From Circinella umbellata (Eukaryota > Mucoromycota > Mucoromycetes > Mucorales > Lichtheimiaceae): a stretch of 64,000 nt of DNA. Made by a program: the position numbers and the translations under genes. Below, piece after piece: positions 22,738 to 33,674 of the stretch. The notes under the pieces were generated by a model. That model ran no database searches. It was given only the letters and a program-made list of their open reading frames with translations, and was not told the origin of the DNA. The stretch is from assembly GCA_025093555.1 (NCBI GenBank), contig JAIWNF010000001.1:868001-932000 (forward strand). Direction: 5' to 3'. Position 1 is the first letter of the stretch, and every line of letters begins with the position of its first letter.

Positions 22738-24222
22738 ATGGTGAATAATAAATCATCTTCAAAGCGGTTTGCAGAATCCCGTTTTTTTCGATTATATATT
22801 GGAAACGGTAATTGGGTCAATTTAACAAGAGAAGTGACGGAGGATCTTTATGATGTTTACAAGAAAGGTAAAGCAACACGTTATGAGTTGGCTCCGGGAT
22901 TACTTTTGGATATAATACCAAATGATGTAGACTGCAATAGCAAGAATACTGACCTTGCTTGTCTTATGAGAGTTGATCTATGCTACGAGAATGATAGTGG
23001 TGAAATTAACAGTGAGGAAGATACACAACAGCGAATGTCCAAGTATATAAAAAATCAATTAGAGAAGCAAGGTATTATTGATGCTTTTCCACCTACCAAA
23101 AGATCAGATGATAAGTTGCCACGAGTAACATCGTTGCCAACCCATCGTCATTTAAGTATGGTGCCTACTCCTCCTACTTCTGTCAACCGCCGTAATACAT
23201 CAACAACAACTAATACCACGCCATCTCGTACTATGAGCAAAGATGACTGTAATCTGTTACAGGTCTCATCATCCGATAATCCGTCTCCATCTTCCCTGGG
23301 TAGCAAAAATAAAGCTACAACAAACAAAAAACAACGCAAGTCTAACAAACGCCGTCGTACCGAAAATCAAGAGTCACCAGAGGCTGGGGTACCAGTGTCT
23401 GTTGGGGAAGATGACAACTGTTTGGAGCAGCTTCACAAAAATCGTATGGCATCAGCAACTGATCAAGAATTACAATACCATTATTATTCATTGGGGCAAC
23501 AACACCAACATGTAATGCTATCTGCTACTCCGTCCACGTATCGACCTCACACACTTCCAACAGCATATTATACTACTGATAAAAGTTTGCTGTTACGGAC
23601 TCCATCGCCGCCTCCCATGCTGAGTGATTTATCTATAGATCGACATTATCATCATCACCATCAACACCATGATCACGAAGGGAGTATCGATTCTGCAGAA
23701 AACAATCATCATAGTTTCTATGGTACAGATAATGTTTTATCTCATGCTGAAGAACAAACGTATCCATTGCTCTCTTTATCTCATGAACCACAAAATTGGT
23801 CTCGAACTTTTCATTCGTCTCGGTCTAGTAGTCTTCATAATCATCAAGAGCAACATGATAATTATCCTATAGTAGCAGCTGCAGCTGCTGTGGCAGTAGC
23901 TACAGATGGGGATTATGGGTACTATAGTCATCATCAGCAGCATGATAGTAAACTGCATCCTACACAGCCATATCAAATGGTTCCTTCAGCATTACAACAT
24001 CAACAAGATACTTCCATAAATGATACTTCAGTTTCTTTATCCAATACATCTTCTCCACAGTCCATGTTATTGCCACAGGTATCATCAGAAGAAGCTTTTG
24101 GAGGATTTCAATCAAATTACCCAGCAAGCGACCGATCCGCTTTACATCATCGGCAGGATGACTACAATGAACAGTCTGCTTCTACTTTTATGGTTGATTC
24201 AGAACAACCATCTCAAGATTAA
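22738..24222 (+). CDS. Unknown intronless His/Gln/Ser-rich protein
   Basis: I do not recognise this gene. A single exon encodes 494 residues from the chosen ATG. An in-frame ATG at 22630 would add 36 mostly hydrophobic residues; I prefer 22738 because the upstream part reads like leader and ends in YSSN. The ordered part is the first 130 residues (FFRLYIGNGNWVNLTREVTE, KKGKATRYELAPGLLLDIIP, ACLMRVDLCYEN), which look like a small compact domain. The rest is disordered: Thr/Ser/Pro-rich, a basic patch NKKQRKSNKRRRTE (possible nuclear signal), and clusters of His and Gln (DRHYHHHHQHHDHEG). This composition suits a nuclear regulator, but that is a guess. It is the only clearly intronless complete gene here. 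Confidence 0.7.
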   Translation: MVNNKSSSKRFAESRFFRLYIGNGNWVNLTREVTEDLYDVYKKGKATRYELAPGLLLDIIPNDVDCNSKNTDLACLMRVDLCYENDSGEINSEEDTQQRMSKYIKNQLEKQGIIDAFPPTKRSDDKLPRVTSLPTHRHLSMVPTPPTSVNRRNTSTTTNTTPSRTMSKDDCNLLQVSSSDNPSPSSLGSKNKATTNKKQRKSNKRRRTENQESPEAGVPVSVGEDDNCLEQLHKNRMASATDQELQYHYYSLGQQHQHVMLSATPSTYRPHTLPTAYYTTDKSLLLRTPSPPPMLSDLSIDRHYHHHHQHHDHEGSIDSAENNHHSFYGTDNVLSHAEEQTYPLLSLSHEPQNWSRTFHSSRSSSLHNHQEQHDNYPIVAAAAAVAVATDGDYGYYSHHQQHDSKLHPTQPYQMVPSALQHQQDTSINDTSVSLSNTSSPQSMLLPQVSSEEAFGGFQSNYPASDRSALHHRQDDYNEQSASTFMVDSEQPSQD

Positions 24223-24297
24223 TTTTTTTAAAATCTATTATTTGTTTGTATAATACATGCATATTTTTTCTTTTTCTTAACTTTTGTTGTTTATATA

Positions 24298-24303
24298 AAT
24301 AAA
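24298..24303 (+). terminator. Poly(A) signal AATAAA
   Basis: AATAAA about 75 nt after the stop codon of the His/Gln-rich gene, followed by a 14-nt A run (about 24307-24320). Confidence 0.4.
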
Positions 24304-25163
24304 TCAAAAAAAAAAAAAAATTGAAAATTTTGTTTATAAACCTATTATGCTTTTGAAACTATGATCTGATTGTTTGCTTTATATTAGTTACTCTCGGCTT
24401 TTACAGATTCCTAGTATTTCTTTACTATATTGATGGTTATTAAATTGAAGTCATCCATCTGTTTTTTCTTTTCAAGCTTCTCAGCCTACGTTATCATCAC
24501 CGATTAAACGTATAAAACGTTTTGGCCCGTTTTTTCGTCATAATATCAGTTTCTTGTCACATCGTGCTATTATTATGATGTAGTGGCCTTTTTCACACTG
24601 AACCTTGCTTTGGTCTTGATTTATTAGTATTTTTTATAATAGTCTGAATGGATAGGTAAATGTTTTATTTGTGAATCAATGACATCAGAATTGCTCGTTA
24701 TTGATTATTTGGAAATTTAGATTGGGTTAACAGTACTATACTTGGAAGAGGATTTATCTTTTTAGTTGTATAATAGTACATGGATTGATTAAAATATATC
24801 ATTCCTTTTACGAGTATACAGGTTTTGATAATATTTATAATGCGATTTTAAGTAGTATGGTTTCTATTGGACTATATTTGTAATAAAATATGTACTTATT
24901 ACTAGCCATCAATATCATCACTGCATAATTGGTATGTAATACATAATTGGCGTCTATATAGCAAACGCATTAGCCAGTGAGGAATTCCAATACAATACTA
25001 CACTGTATTTCCGGAAGAGCTTTGAATACTCATTTATGATAATAACGATATACGTAGTATTTAAAAAAAATATTTAAAGAAAAATCAGTCGAGAAATCCG
25101 ATATGATGAACATATTGGCCAAAGTTTTTGTTAAAAAATAACCTGCGTTTGGTTCTTGTCGAA
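24304..25163. other. Intergenic interval upstream of the transposase relic
   Basis: About 860 bp with no gene. It may include the left end of the decayed transposon, but I could not find a terminal inverted repeat or CACTA-like end that pairs with the right side. Confidence 0.4.
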
Positions 25164-27116
25164 CCTTAACTAGCTGGGATCCTTATATTCTTTCAAATAA
25201 TACAGTCGTTCGTGAAGCAACAAATAATACAACAAACACAACCAGTGACAACAGCCAACACAACAATAATCAATATAATAATGAACATGAAAGGATGTCA
25301 TACTATGATAACGACGATTTTTATGCCAATGAAGATTATGAGAACGACATGGGTATCGAGAAAGACCATGGTGAACAAATATATACAGAAGGTAATGATG
25401 AACGCGTCCCTGGTTTAGGATCATTACGACTATTATTGTTGTTATCGTTACCATTATTATAAGTGTTGTCATTATTATTGACACCACTTGTATGCTAGAT
25501 TTCCTTAGTGATCCGATTGAACCTACGTCGTCCATCGTTAAACGAAATCGATCTTCAGCACTCACGAAAGAAGAACGTGCCATTGCTCAAGTTGGTATTA
25601 AAGCTTGCCTGTCTAATAGTTTGTATAAAAGGTATAGCTTTGAATTTTATTTACTTTTATATTATAACTAGGTGTGAATCATAAATGCTAATAATCGTTC
25701 AATTATACATAGTATCAGCGTTATGGCCGAAGGTACTGTATTTCAGAAGAAGCACGTATTACAAGAATCCCGTTTAATAACCGCTTTACTGCGTGGAATG
25801 AACTTCGGAATCATCTGTTAAAAAACGAATACTTGGTGGTATGTAACAACTTAGATATCTCTCTTCTTTGGTATCATGTATATCCCAATAACAAATACTG
25901 ATACGTATGTTGAGTTTTCAGCCATTTAAATCTCATGAAATCGATGTAACACAGGTACCTGATTTTCCTTTGAAGGATGTCGACACGTTTAACAATAATT
26001 TTCAAAAGATAACTTTGATCTATCAAGATATCAGAATCCTTTGTCAGTAATTATTCAGCCATCCTTTATTTGAAGAAGCAATAGTTTTACGACCATCAAT
26101 TGCAATGCGTGGGTCTGAACGGGTGTATACCGATATTCACACATCGACATGGTTTTATGACAATCAGGTTAGCAATTAATAAAATACTGGATGTATGTGT
26201 ATTACTGGGACTTATATGTAATATTGAAAGCTGACATGTTTCTATTGTGATCTAATTTTCAGGACTACCATGATGATGTCGTGCTGTTGGCATTAATGCT
26301 TGCCTCAGACGGTACAAATATCGACAACAACGATGTTAAAAACGCATGGCCGTTATATCTTACACTAGGTAAGTTTTTCATTTAGTTATCACTGTACTGA
26401 AAAAAGCCCAACCAAAGGCTTATTGATCAACTGTTAGGAAATATACCGATGGAATATCGTGCAAAGGATGAATATAAAGGCAACCTGTGCCTGGCCTACC
26501 TCCCAGTTATAGAAAGTCGGCGATATAAGGATGAAACATGGTTTAGAGAAGCGAAGCAAGCAATATATCATTATTCGATCGGAATCATATTCGAACCATT
26601 TTCAAAACAGACGTAAGAATAAATATCGATACAACCATTTACTATGGTAATTATACAGACTGATTTTAATCTCAAAATTATTTTTAAAACTAGGTATCAC
26701 ACAATGGTGGGGCCCCGCGGACACACATACAAATGTTTCCCATCATTGTGCACTTATAGCTCTGATTTAGTAGAACAGTACGTAATATGATATTGTTTGT
26801 TTAATTTCATCATCAGTTTATAGATTTATTAATAATACATCAATTGTGGTTTTTCTTAAACAAACAGGAGATTACTTACGCTCACAAAAAGTGGGTTGAC
26901 TGAATCTGGATGTCCTAGATGTTTTACAAAAACTGAAGACTTTCGTCTGTTCTGCCTTAACCCAGTGCTTCGCACAAACATAAATATGATGGAAAAATAT
27001 TATCACGCAAAGAATTTAGTTGCAAACAAGCAAAAAGGAGCGGTTAAGCAATTGATGAAAAAATATTCATTTAATTTGATTGAAGTAAGTACTGTAAACG
27101 TAATTTCAAAATCTAC
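25164..27116 (+). mobile_element. Decayed Plavaka-type (CMC/CACTA superfamily) transposase
   Basis: Partial DDE transposase. Recognisable pieces in order: WNELRNHLLKNEYLV (about 25789-25839); PFKSHEIDVTQVPDFPLKD through YQDIRILCQ, a stop, then LFSHPLFEEA and GSERVYTDIHTSTWFYDNQ (25922-26167); DYHDDVVLLALMLASDGT and NAWPLYLTLGNIPMEYR (26263 on); GNLCLAYLPVIESRRYKDE and FREAKQAIYHYSIGIIFEPF; GPRGHTYKCFPSLCTYSSDL; TESGCPRCFTKTEDFRLF. This is the Plavaka order: YPLYxxxGN, ayLPi, rxxxhxxl, DG..r...P, DypEq, CPxC. Splice sites at 26168, 26370, 26613 and 26778 are still usable. One TAA interrupts the frame at 26047-26049. The C-terminal part after about 27085 is missing, so the copy is dead and 3'-truncated. 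The 5' 600 bp is less certain. Confidence 0.75.
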
Positions 27117-27565
27117 GTGAAAAAACACCCACCCGTTTTATTTTTTCTTTTATATTTGTGTGAACATAAATTATTATCTAATAAAACAATTTGAATCAAA
27201 TAATTCATTTATCTTTTTTATTTATAAAAGCAATTATTTTGACATTTATATGAAAATCTAATTCTATCTTCAAATGTTCTGTTATCTCATTTTTTAAATT
27301 AATTCATAAATGTTTCTAAATATCAATAATTTGATATTGATGTAAATCAAAGGATGTTTTAGGTTAGGCAAAGAGGGGGCATGTCATCATTATATTATAA
27401 TTATGTACATAATAGCCCCTAATATTAGTTAATTAATTAATCAAATTTTTAAATATTTTTCCTAAATCTAGATCTCCATTATTACACATATAAACTTTTT
27501 TTACTTTTCTTTTCATTTGATGGATATAGCTGTTGTACATTACATATAACAGTTAGAAGGTTCCC
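27117..27565. other. AT-rich interval, no gene supported
   Basis: About 450 bp of T- and A-rich DNA between the transposase relic and the 3' end of REV1, with no protein similarity visible on either strand. It probably contains the REV1 3' UTR. Confidence 0.5.
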
Positions 27566-30500
27566 TTAAAATTGTAAGCGACACATATACAAGGCTTCCG
27601 TTGCATCTGATACCGCCTGCTTAAGTTTATCAGCAAATATACACCACACATCACCTTTTTCTTTGGTAACCTCATCAAAATACATGATTGCAAGTTGAGC
27701 CTTTTCTAAATCTTTGGTTTGGACAAGCTGTTGAAGAAACTTGACAACTACACCTGCATCTTCATCTTCTGGCCCAAGTGGAAATGATTCAACCCATTCA
27801 TGTAAAACCGTTCGTACACCTTCAATAGAGCTGTTACCCAAGAGCTTTGGTTCATTTTGGACAGGAAGTGGCAAGTCCATTATTTTCGTAGTGGATGATG
27901 CATTTTTCATTAACTAGATAATAAGTATGTAAGTGTCCATTTATTGTGAATATTGGACACCATTTGACTTATATCTTAACTGCTCATTAAGTTTTCTGTT
28001 TTACCTTGGTCCGCGCTTCACGAAAATGATCATTTCGAATATTTCTTTCTCGTACCAATTGCTCCCGTCTTTGATCTGCCTGAATCTCTGCTTGCATCGC
28101 TATTGTACCACATAAATTAGTATTATTCAACAATTTCGAAATCTAGGACAATACACTGCTCATCCGCACAAAATAAAAGCACTTACACGCAGGCAATTCA
28201 GCCCAAATCGCAGATTCCCATGGTGAGCTGTGAACTGTTTTATCTTCTCTACTGGGACTTTTAGTCGTATTAAACATTTGGGTAAGAGTGGTGCTATTTT
28301 TGCTTGAACCCTTTAACCGATAGCTCTTCTTTGTCAACTGAGGGCGTCCACGTGAAGAAAACATGTTATCTGACTGTTGTAAGCGCTGTTGCTCTTCCTG
28401 CTGAGGTGGTAACTCGACATCATTTTGTTTTCGTTTTGGTAATTTTCCACTGTACAGCTCCAAGACTTGTTTTCGCATTGCTTCTGGTAACGCAAGCAGC
28501 GATCCAGGATCGAGTTGCGACCATGGAGGAATATCTGGTAATGATGCCAACGGTTCATTGTTAACTGAATCTTCTGATGAGCACGGGCCTTCAACCATAG
28601 CGGTGTTTTTTTTGCAACCATCCACTACAACTGAAGTCTGTTTCTTTTTTTGAGGCGATAATTGCGGAGAGATTTGTGAATCTGTTTGCTTTGATGATGG
28701 GAGAGATATTTTGTATTGATGCTTTAATTCATCTTGAACAGCTGTAGGCAGCTCAGCAAATACTTCTGGATCAACTTCCGAAGGGAATTGTTTCGACTTC
28801 GTACTTTCGTATGAAGGAGTAAAAGATAATTTCTGTTGTTTAACTACTTTTGAATTATCATCCACCGATTCCAGCTTTGTAATGTTGATACCAAGACCTC
28901 GTAAATCAGTAACATCAAATTTATATGAGAGTAGCATATCGTAAACATGATGCGATATGGCTTTTGGGTCATCTGTAGCAATTGTAAGTGATATAGATTT
29001 GGAAAAACTATCACATTCCCCACACCCAAGTCGTTTCGAAGCTTCACCAGCATCTAGACATCTTCTCAAAACATTCAAAGTAATACGTTTCCCTTTTCTT
29101 TGAACACCATGCAGACGCTCAGTTACTTCCTCAGCAAGCTCATCTACAAATCGCTAAATATATAAAGTAATTTAGTATTATGAATAATGTTCTAAACATT
29201 GTCATAAATGTATCCCTCCTTGCTTCTACTAACTTTAACCTGTTCTTCATTTTCAAATCGGACGCCCCACTATTGTAAAGATATGAATAATTTAGAAGAT
29301 TATGTTCTCTATACAAGAATGACTAAAAAAGGAAAACATACATTCACATCAGCACTGACAGATTGTCGTTCCTGCTCATGTTTTAACGGGCGCTCATCTA
29401 TTCCTCTTGAATATTCATACAGCATTTTGCCAGTTTTCGGACCAAAGTTGCTTTGGAGCATTGGAAGCTTCGTCCTCAAAATATCAGCAACAGTTAATAT
29501 CCCCATACCAGCTAGTTTCTCTGTCATTGAAGGACCAATTCGTGGAAGATCCGATACTGAAAAATCTTGAACCTCCTCTGCACTACAATAATATTGGCCA
29601 GCTGGTTTCGCTTTCTTGGTTGCTAACCTTGCCAAAAGAATGTTGGGGCCAATACCAATGCTAACTTCACAACGAGTTTTTTCACGTATAGCATTGCGTA
29701 TTTGTGTAGCAACAATACCGGCCTCCTCATCTCCATCGATTTCAATGAGTGCTTCATCGACACTGACAGGTTCTATCTCTTCTGCAAAACCATAAAGTGT
29801 TTCATAGAATATTTCGGATATAGCTCTGTACTTTTCAAACTCGTAAGGAATCACCTGTAATTCAGGGCACCTTTGCTTTGCTGTGCCAACGTGCATTCCA
29901 TTACGTACGCCAGAAGCGCGGGCGATATAGTTACATGATGCAATATCACTTGATGAATCAATTTTGGCTTGTTGAACATGAGATACAGCAACTGGTTGAT
30001 TTTTTAATTCAGGGCGGTCCAAAAGACCAACAGATGCGAAAAAGCAATCAAAATCAATATGCCTTGTTGTACATTAAAAAAAATATGGTTACGTTAATAG
30101 GAAAAAAAAAGAATAAGATGGTGTTGTCTTTCAGTTTACTTGTTCCATAATATCTTACATAACTAATCTTTCTCCGTTGCGCTTTCTCTTCTTTCCTAAT
30201 GATCCTCCTGCTTCACGACCAAACTTTTCATCCAATCTCTTGATAATTTCTGCTTTAATTTCTGACTTCCAAGTAGACAAGTGATGTAATCGCGACGATG
30301 AATAAAACTTTTTGACAAATCCTGGATTGACGCTTGTGTTTTCTCGATTCCATGATTTTGCCAATAGAGTTGCATTCAAAGCTTTCCCTTCAAGAGGCTT
30401 TTTTGTATTATCCTCTTCCTCATGCTGCTGCTGCTGCTGTTGTTGTTGTTTTTTTGACCGTTGAAATTGCAATTCTCTTTGTGCCGCATCTTTCCCAGTG

Positions 30501-31118
30501 ATTCGATAGTCATTCCACGGTAATAACCGCTGCTCCTTAATACTATCCATCAACCAATTTGGTTTAACAACTTTGTATGCCCTAAAATTCTTATTATAAT
30601 TAAAAGAAGTTCAAAAAAAAATTGTAACGTATGCAAGTATAATTTTACCGAAACTCATTGCATTTTGCATGTGTTAAATTTGTAGCGATAATGTGTGTAA
30701 CACTGGACTTTTTCACTATGATATTATTATGCAGTTTTGCTTCATTACTATAAAAAATTAAAGGGGCCTTAATATTGTCACCAAGCAACCTCAAACTTAC
30801 AATAATGTTGATAATCACCACCATGGAGAATTATCTGTGTACGTAATTCACTTTGAGGAGGATTCGTATATCCATTAATATAAATTGATAACCCTTCGAA
30901 TATTTGTGGTACTGTTTGGCTTGCACTTCCTTCTCTGCAAGAAAAGAAATAAATAAATAAAATAAGTTTTTTTCTTAAGTTCGACTAATGCATTAGGTTC
31001 TAGGTGAAAAAGAATAACAAAAGATTTACAAAATTTTTTCTTGATCTTTAAGTTTAGCTCGCTTATTTGTCATATAAGTTTTGAATTCACCAAATTTGAT
31101 CGCCCCATATGGATTCAT
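27566..31118 (-). CDS. REV1: DNA repair protein REV1 (Y-family polymerase, dCMP transferase)
   Basis: Translesion polymerase that inserts dCMP opposite abasic and damaged G and scaffolds pol zeta. Nine exons: 31118-31030, 30934-30801, 30739-30649, 30581-30159, 30062-29342, 29269-29240, 29153-28187, 28099-28005, 27913-27566; 965 residues. It starts MNPYGAIKFGEFKTYM, followed by a BRCT domain (FEGLSIYINGYT, LHGGDYQHY, THIIATNLTHAK, KPNWLMDSI). Next come a poly-Gln run and the N-digit motif FYSSSRLHHLSTWK, whose Arg pairs with incoming dCTP in yeast REV1. The palm has HIDFDCFFASVG and EPVSVDEALIEI (catalytic acids), plus GIGPNILLARLATKKAKP. Two UBM motifs follow (VDPEVFAELP, LDPGSLLALP), then the C-terminal REV7-binding domain. 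Every element is present, so the gene looks functional. Confidence 0.95.
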
Positions 31119-31238
31119 TGCTGTAACAACAAAAAGGAAGCTTAAAGAAGGTGTATATTCAGCAGAAACTTGTAAAGTTACTCCGCAAGTGCGGGTGAAT
31201 CTTTATTTTCTTTCTTTATACCTTGACCAACCCAATTT
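31119..31238. promoter_or_regulatory. Shared divergent promoter of REV1 and STIMATE homologue
   Basis: Only 120 bp separate the two start codons, so both promoters and 5' leaders must lie here or overlap neighbouring exons. No clear TATA box is seen. Confidence 0.55.
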
Positions 31239-32371
31239 ATGACTATGCTATATGGACGTGACCCTCCAGAAGATAATGATGACGAACAAGCCGGTTGTAA
31301 GCTTATGGATGCATTTGCCATTTTTATTCAATTATGTCTGGCAGCTGCTGCATTCTCAACCCTCATATTTAAACGACATAAAGAAAACCCTAGAAGACCA
31401 GTGCGAATTTGGTAAAAAAAAAAGAAGAAATATTTCGTTATTTTGAAACACCCTAAGATATATATATGTTAGCGCTTCAACTAATACACATACGCATATA
31501 TAGGGGATTCGATGTCAGTAAACAACTAGTCGGTGGAATTGTAATTCATTCGTTAAATGTCGTTGCATCTTACATATCAGGCGGTAATCCAGAAGGAAGT
31601 AACTCGAATCCTTGTGTCTGGTAAGTTGTGTATTTATAGAACGAATAAAAAAGAACACCTTACATGTGCCACATGTTTACACCGAGAAAAAATAGCTTTC
31701 ATTTTAAACAACTCTATAAATAATGTATTAGGTATTTTTTGAACATATTTGTTGATACGACGATTGGTATAGGGATCTTGTGGGGTATCCATGCTGCATT
31801 CCAATACATTTTGATCCAAAAATTAAATTTATCTGGGTTGCAGACGGGAGTTTATGGTGATCCTCCACTTCAAAAGCAAACAAAGCGTTGGGTTAAGCAA
31901 CTGGCTGTTTATATTGCAAGCTTGATTCTCATGAAGTTATGTGTTGTTCTTCTTTTCCACATATTCCCGCAGATGTCTGACTTTGGCCACTGGGTACTAC
32001 AATGGACCATGGGCGATTATAAGCTACAAGTTGTATTTGTTATGCTCATGTAAGGAATTTATAACATGGATATTGTCTAATATAGGAAGTTGACTTACCA
32101 ATGAATCATGATTTATTAATCTAGCTTCCCATTGATTATGAATATTATTCAATTTTGGATCATTGATACAATCGTCAAGCACAAGACGCCTATTCGACTA
32201 AGTCAAGATGAGGATGAAGATGTACTAGTGACCGACGATGAGGATTATGATGAAGATACTATGGATGACAGACGACGTTTATTGGCTGATCACGATAGAC
32301 CCAAGAGTCCAGCAGAAAGTACATTAGACCATAGTGCATATGAATTAGAAGCTAGTTCGAATCGTGTATGA
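31239..32371 (+). CDS. STIMATE/TMEM110 (yeast YPL162C-type) multi-pass ER membrane protein
   Basis: Multi-pass membrane protein of the STIMATE family. In animals it sits at ER-plasma membrane junctions and promotes STIM1-dependent calcium entry; fungal homologues are known as vacuolar/ER membrane proteins of unknown role. Exons 31239-31411, 31504-31620, 31732-32049, 32125-32371; 284 residues. Alignable landmarks are LMDAFAIFIQLCLAAAAFSTL, KRHKENPRRPVRIW, DVSKQLVGGIVIHSLNV, NIFVDTTIGIGILWG, YGDPPLQKQTKRWVKQL and FPLIMNIIQFWIIDTIV, in the same order as human STIMATE. The C-terminal tail is cytosolic and very acidic (DEDEDVLVTDDEDYDED) and then basic (DRRRLL). It has no STIM-binding signature I can identify. 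It shares a short promoter with REV1. Confidence 0.88.
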
Positions 32372-33674
32372 TCATCACAACTATTATAAGCAACAATTTT
32401 TTTATTACCATTATCATTATTATCATCAGAATGCATATATTCCAACCTTTCTATTTAACGTGTATATACAATTACCATAACAGCCAACCAAAAACCATCC
32501 CAATATTGTAAAAGAACAACATTCCTTTTTTAAAACCAAAAATTGCATTTCTTTAATGTTTCTGTTGTGGGTTGTATTTTATTGTCATAATGGCTCAATG
32601 GACGAAATATAAAATTTAGTTTTACTGCAATAGCAATCTTTTTTTATAGTTTCCAAAGCAAAAGATACTGTCTACGCTACACCTTACTCAACTTACTTTA
32701 ATGGATATGGATGGGTATTGATAATTTACTTCTATGCTGCATATTGATTTCTATGCCTTGAGGAGTTTCATATACCAACATAATTTTTCAAGTACGCTCT
32801 TTTCATTGTTTTTAGTTGATTGATTGAAGTCTGCGATAGTAAAATACATGGTTATATTTGAATATGTATGTGTTATCGTAAAAATAAATTACATGGTTAG
32901 CATGCAGTAGCAGATCTTCTCTTCCATTTTCAATACATTGTTTAAAGTCAGCGATAATGAGTATCTTTAATAATGAAACTCTGTTATGTCATTCATATAT
33001 TAAGACTAACACTTTTTGCTGCGATAGCCGAGGGGATCCACAAAGTTACTACATATTAGATATATGAAAAATCCAGTCAAATCTCCAAACAGGATAAGCA
33101 AGAATATCATTATCCATTTATAGATCTGTCAAAAGATATAAATAAGGTGTATTTTTATTATGTTTTCGAGTAATATTCACTCCACGTTTTTTTTTGGCGT
33201 TGTACGTCTCAGATATGATACGATAATAATAAACATATATGCACGTGTGACAATATATCAAGTGACACTACTTACTCCGATACAACATATTTAGGCGGCG
33301 TAGCATCGATTCACGCATATGTTTTTGATATTAAGATATTGCATCACGATATACCCCATTAATTAACCAGAGGTTTTTTTTATGAAACGGCCATATATAA
33401 TTTTTTTTTGCTATTACTGTTTATTGTTTAATGGGTATTAAAAAGAAAAGAAAATTCTTGTTATAATGAGAAGAAAAGGAGTAAGTATTTTCGATGGAAA
33501 ATGAGATCGCGTAAATAATGAGAAAAATTTAAAAAAGGGGAAAGATTCAAAGAAAAAGGGGGATGAAAGTTGTTATATAACTATATTATTTGCTTCTACT
33601 TTGCTTAAAAAAAGGAAGAAGAAGAAGGAGGAGGAGAACGAAGAGGGGGGAAGAGTGAAATATAATGCATGTCT
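32372..33674. other. Intergenic interval between convergent genes
   Basis: 1.3 kb between the 3' ends of the STIMATE homologue and Rab GDI. AT-rich, with a purine-rich stretch at 33600-33655. No coding evidence; it presumably holds both 3' UTRs. Confidence 0.5.

Noticed and set aside
31230..31340. Possible upstream REV1 exon on the minus strand starting MANASISLQPACSSS
   Set aside because: It is the exact antisense of the first exon of the STIMATE homologue, which has strong family similarity. REV1 has a better start at 31118 (MNPYGAIKFGEFKTYM), matching known REV1 N-termini.
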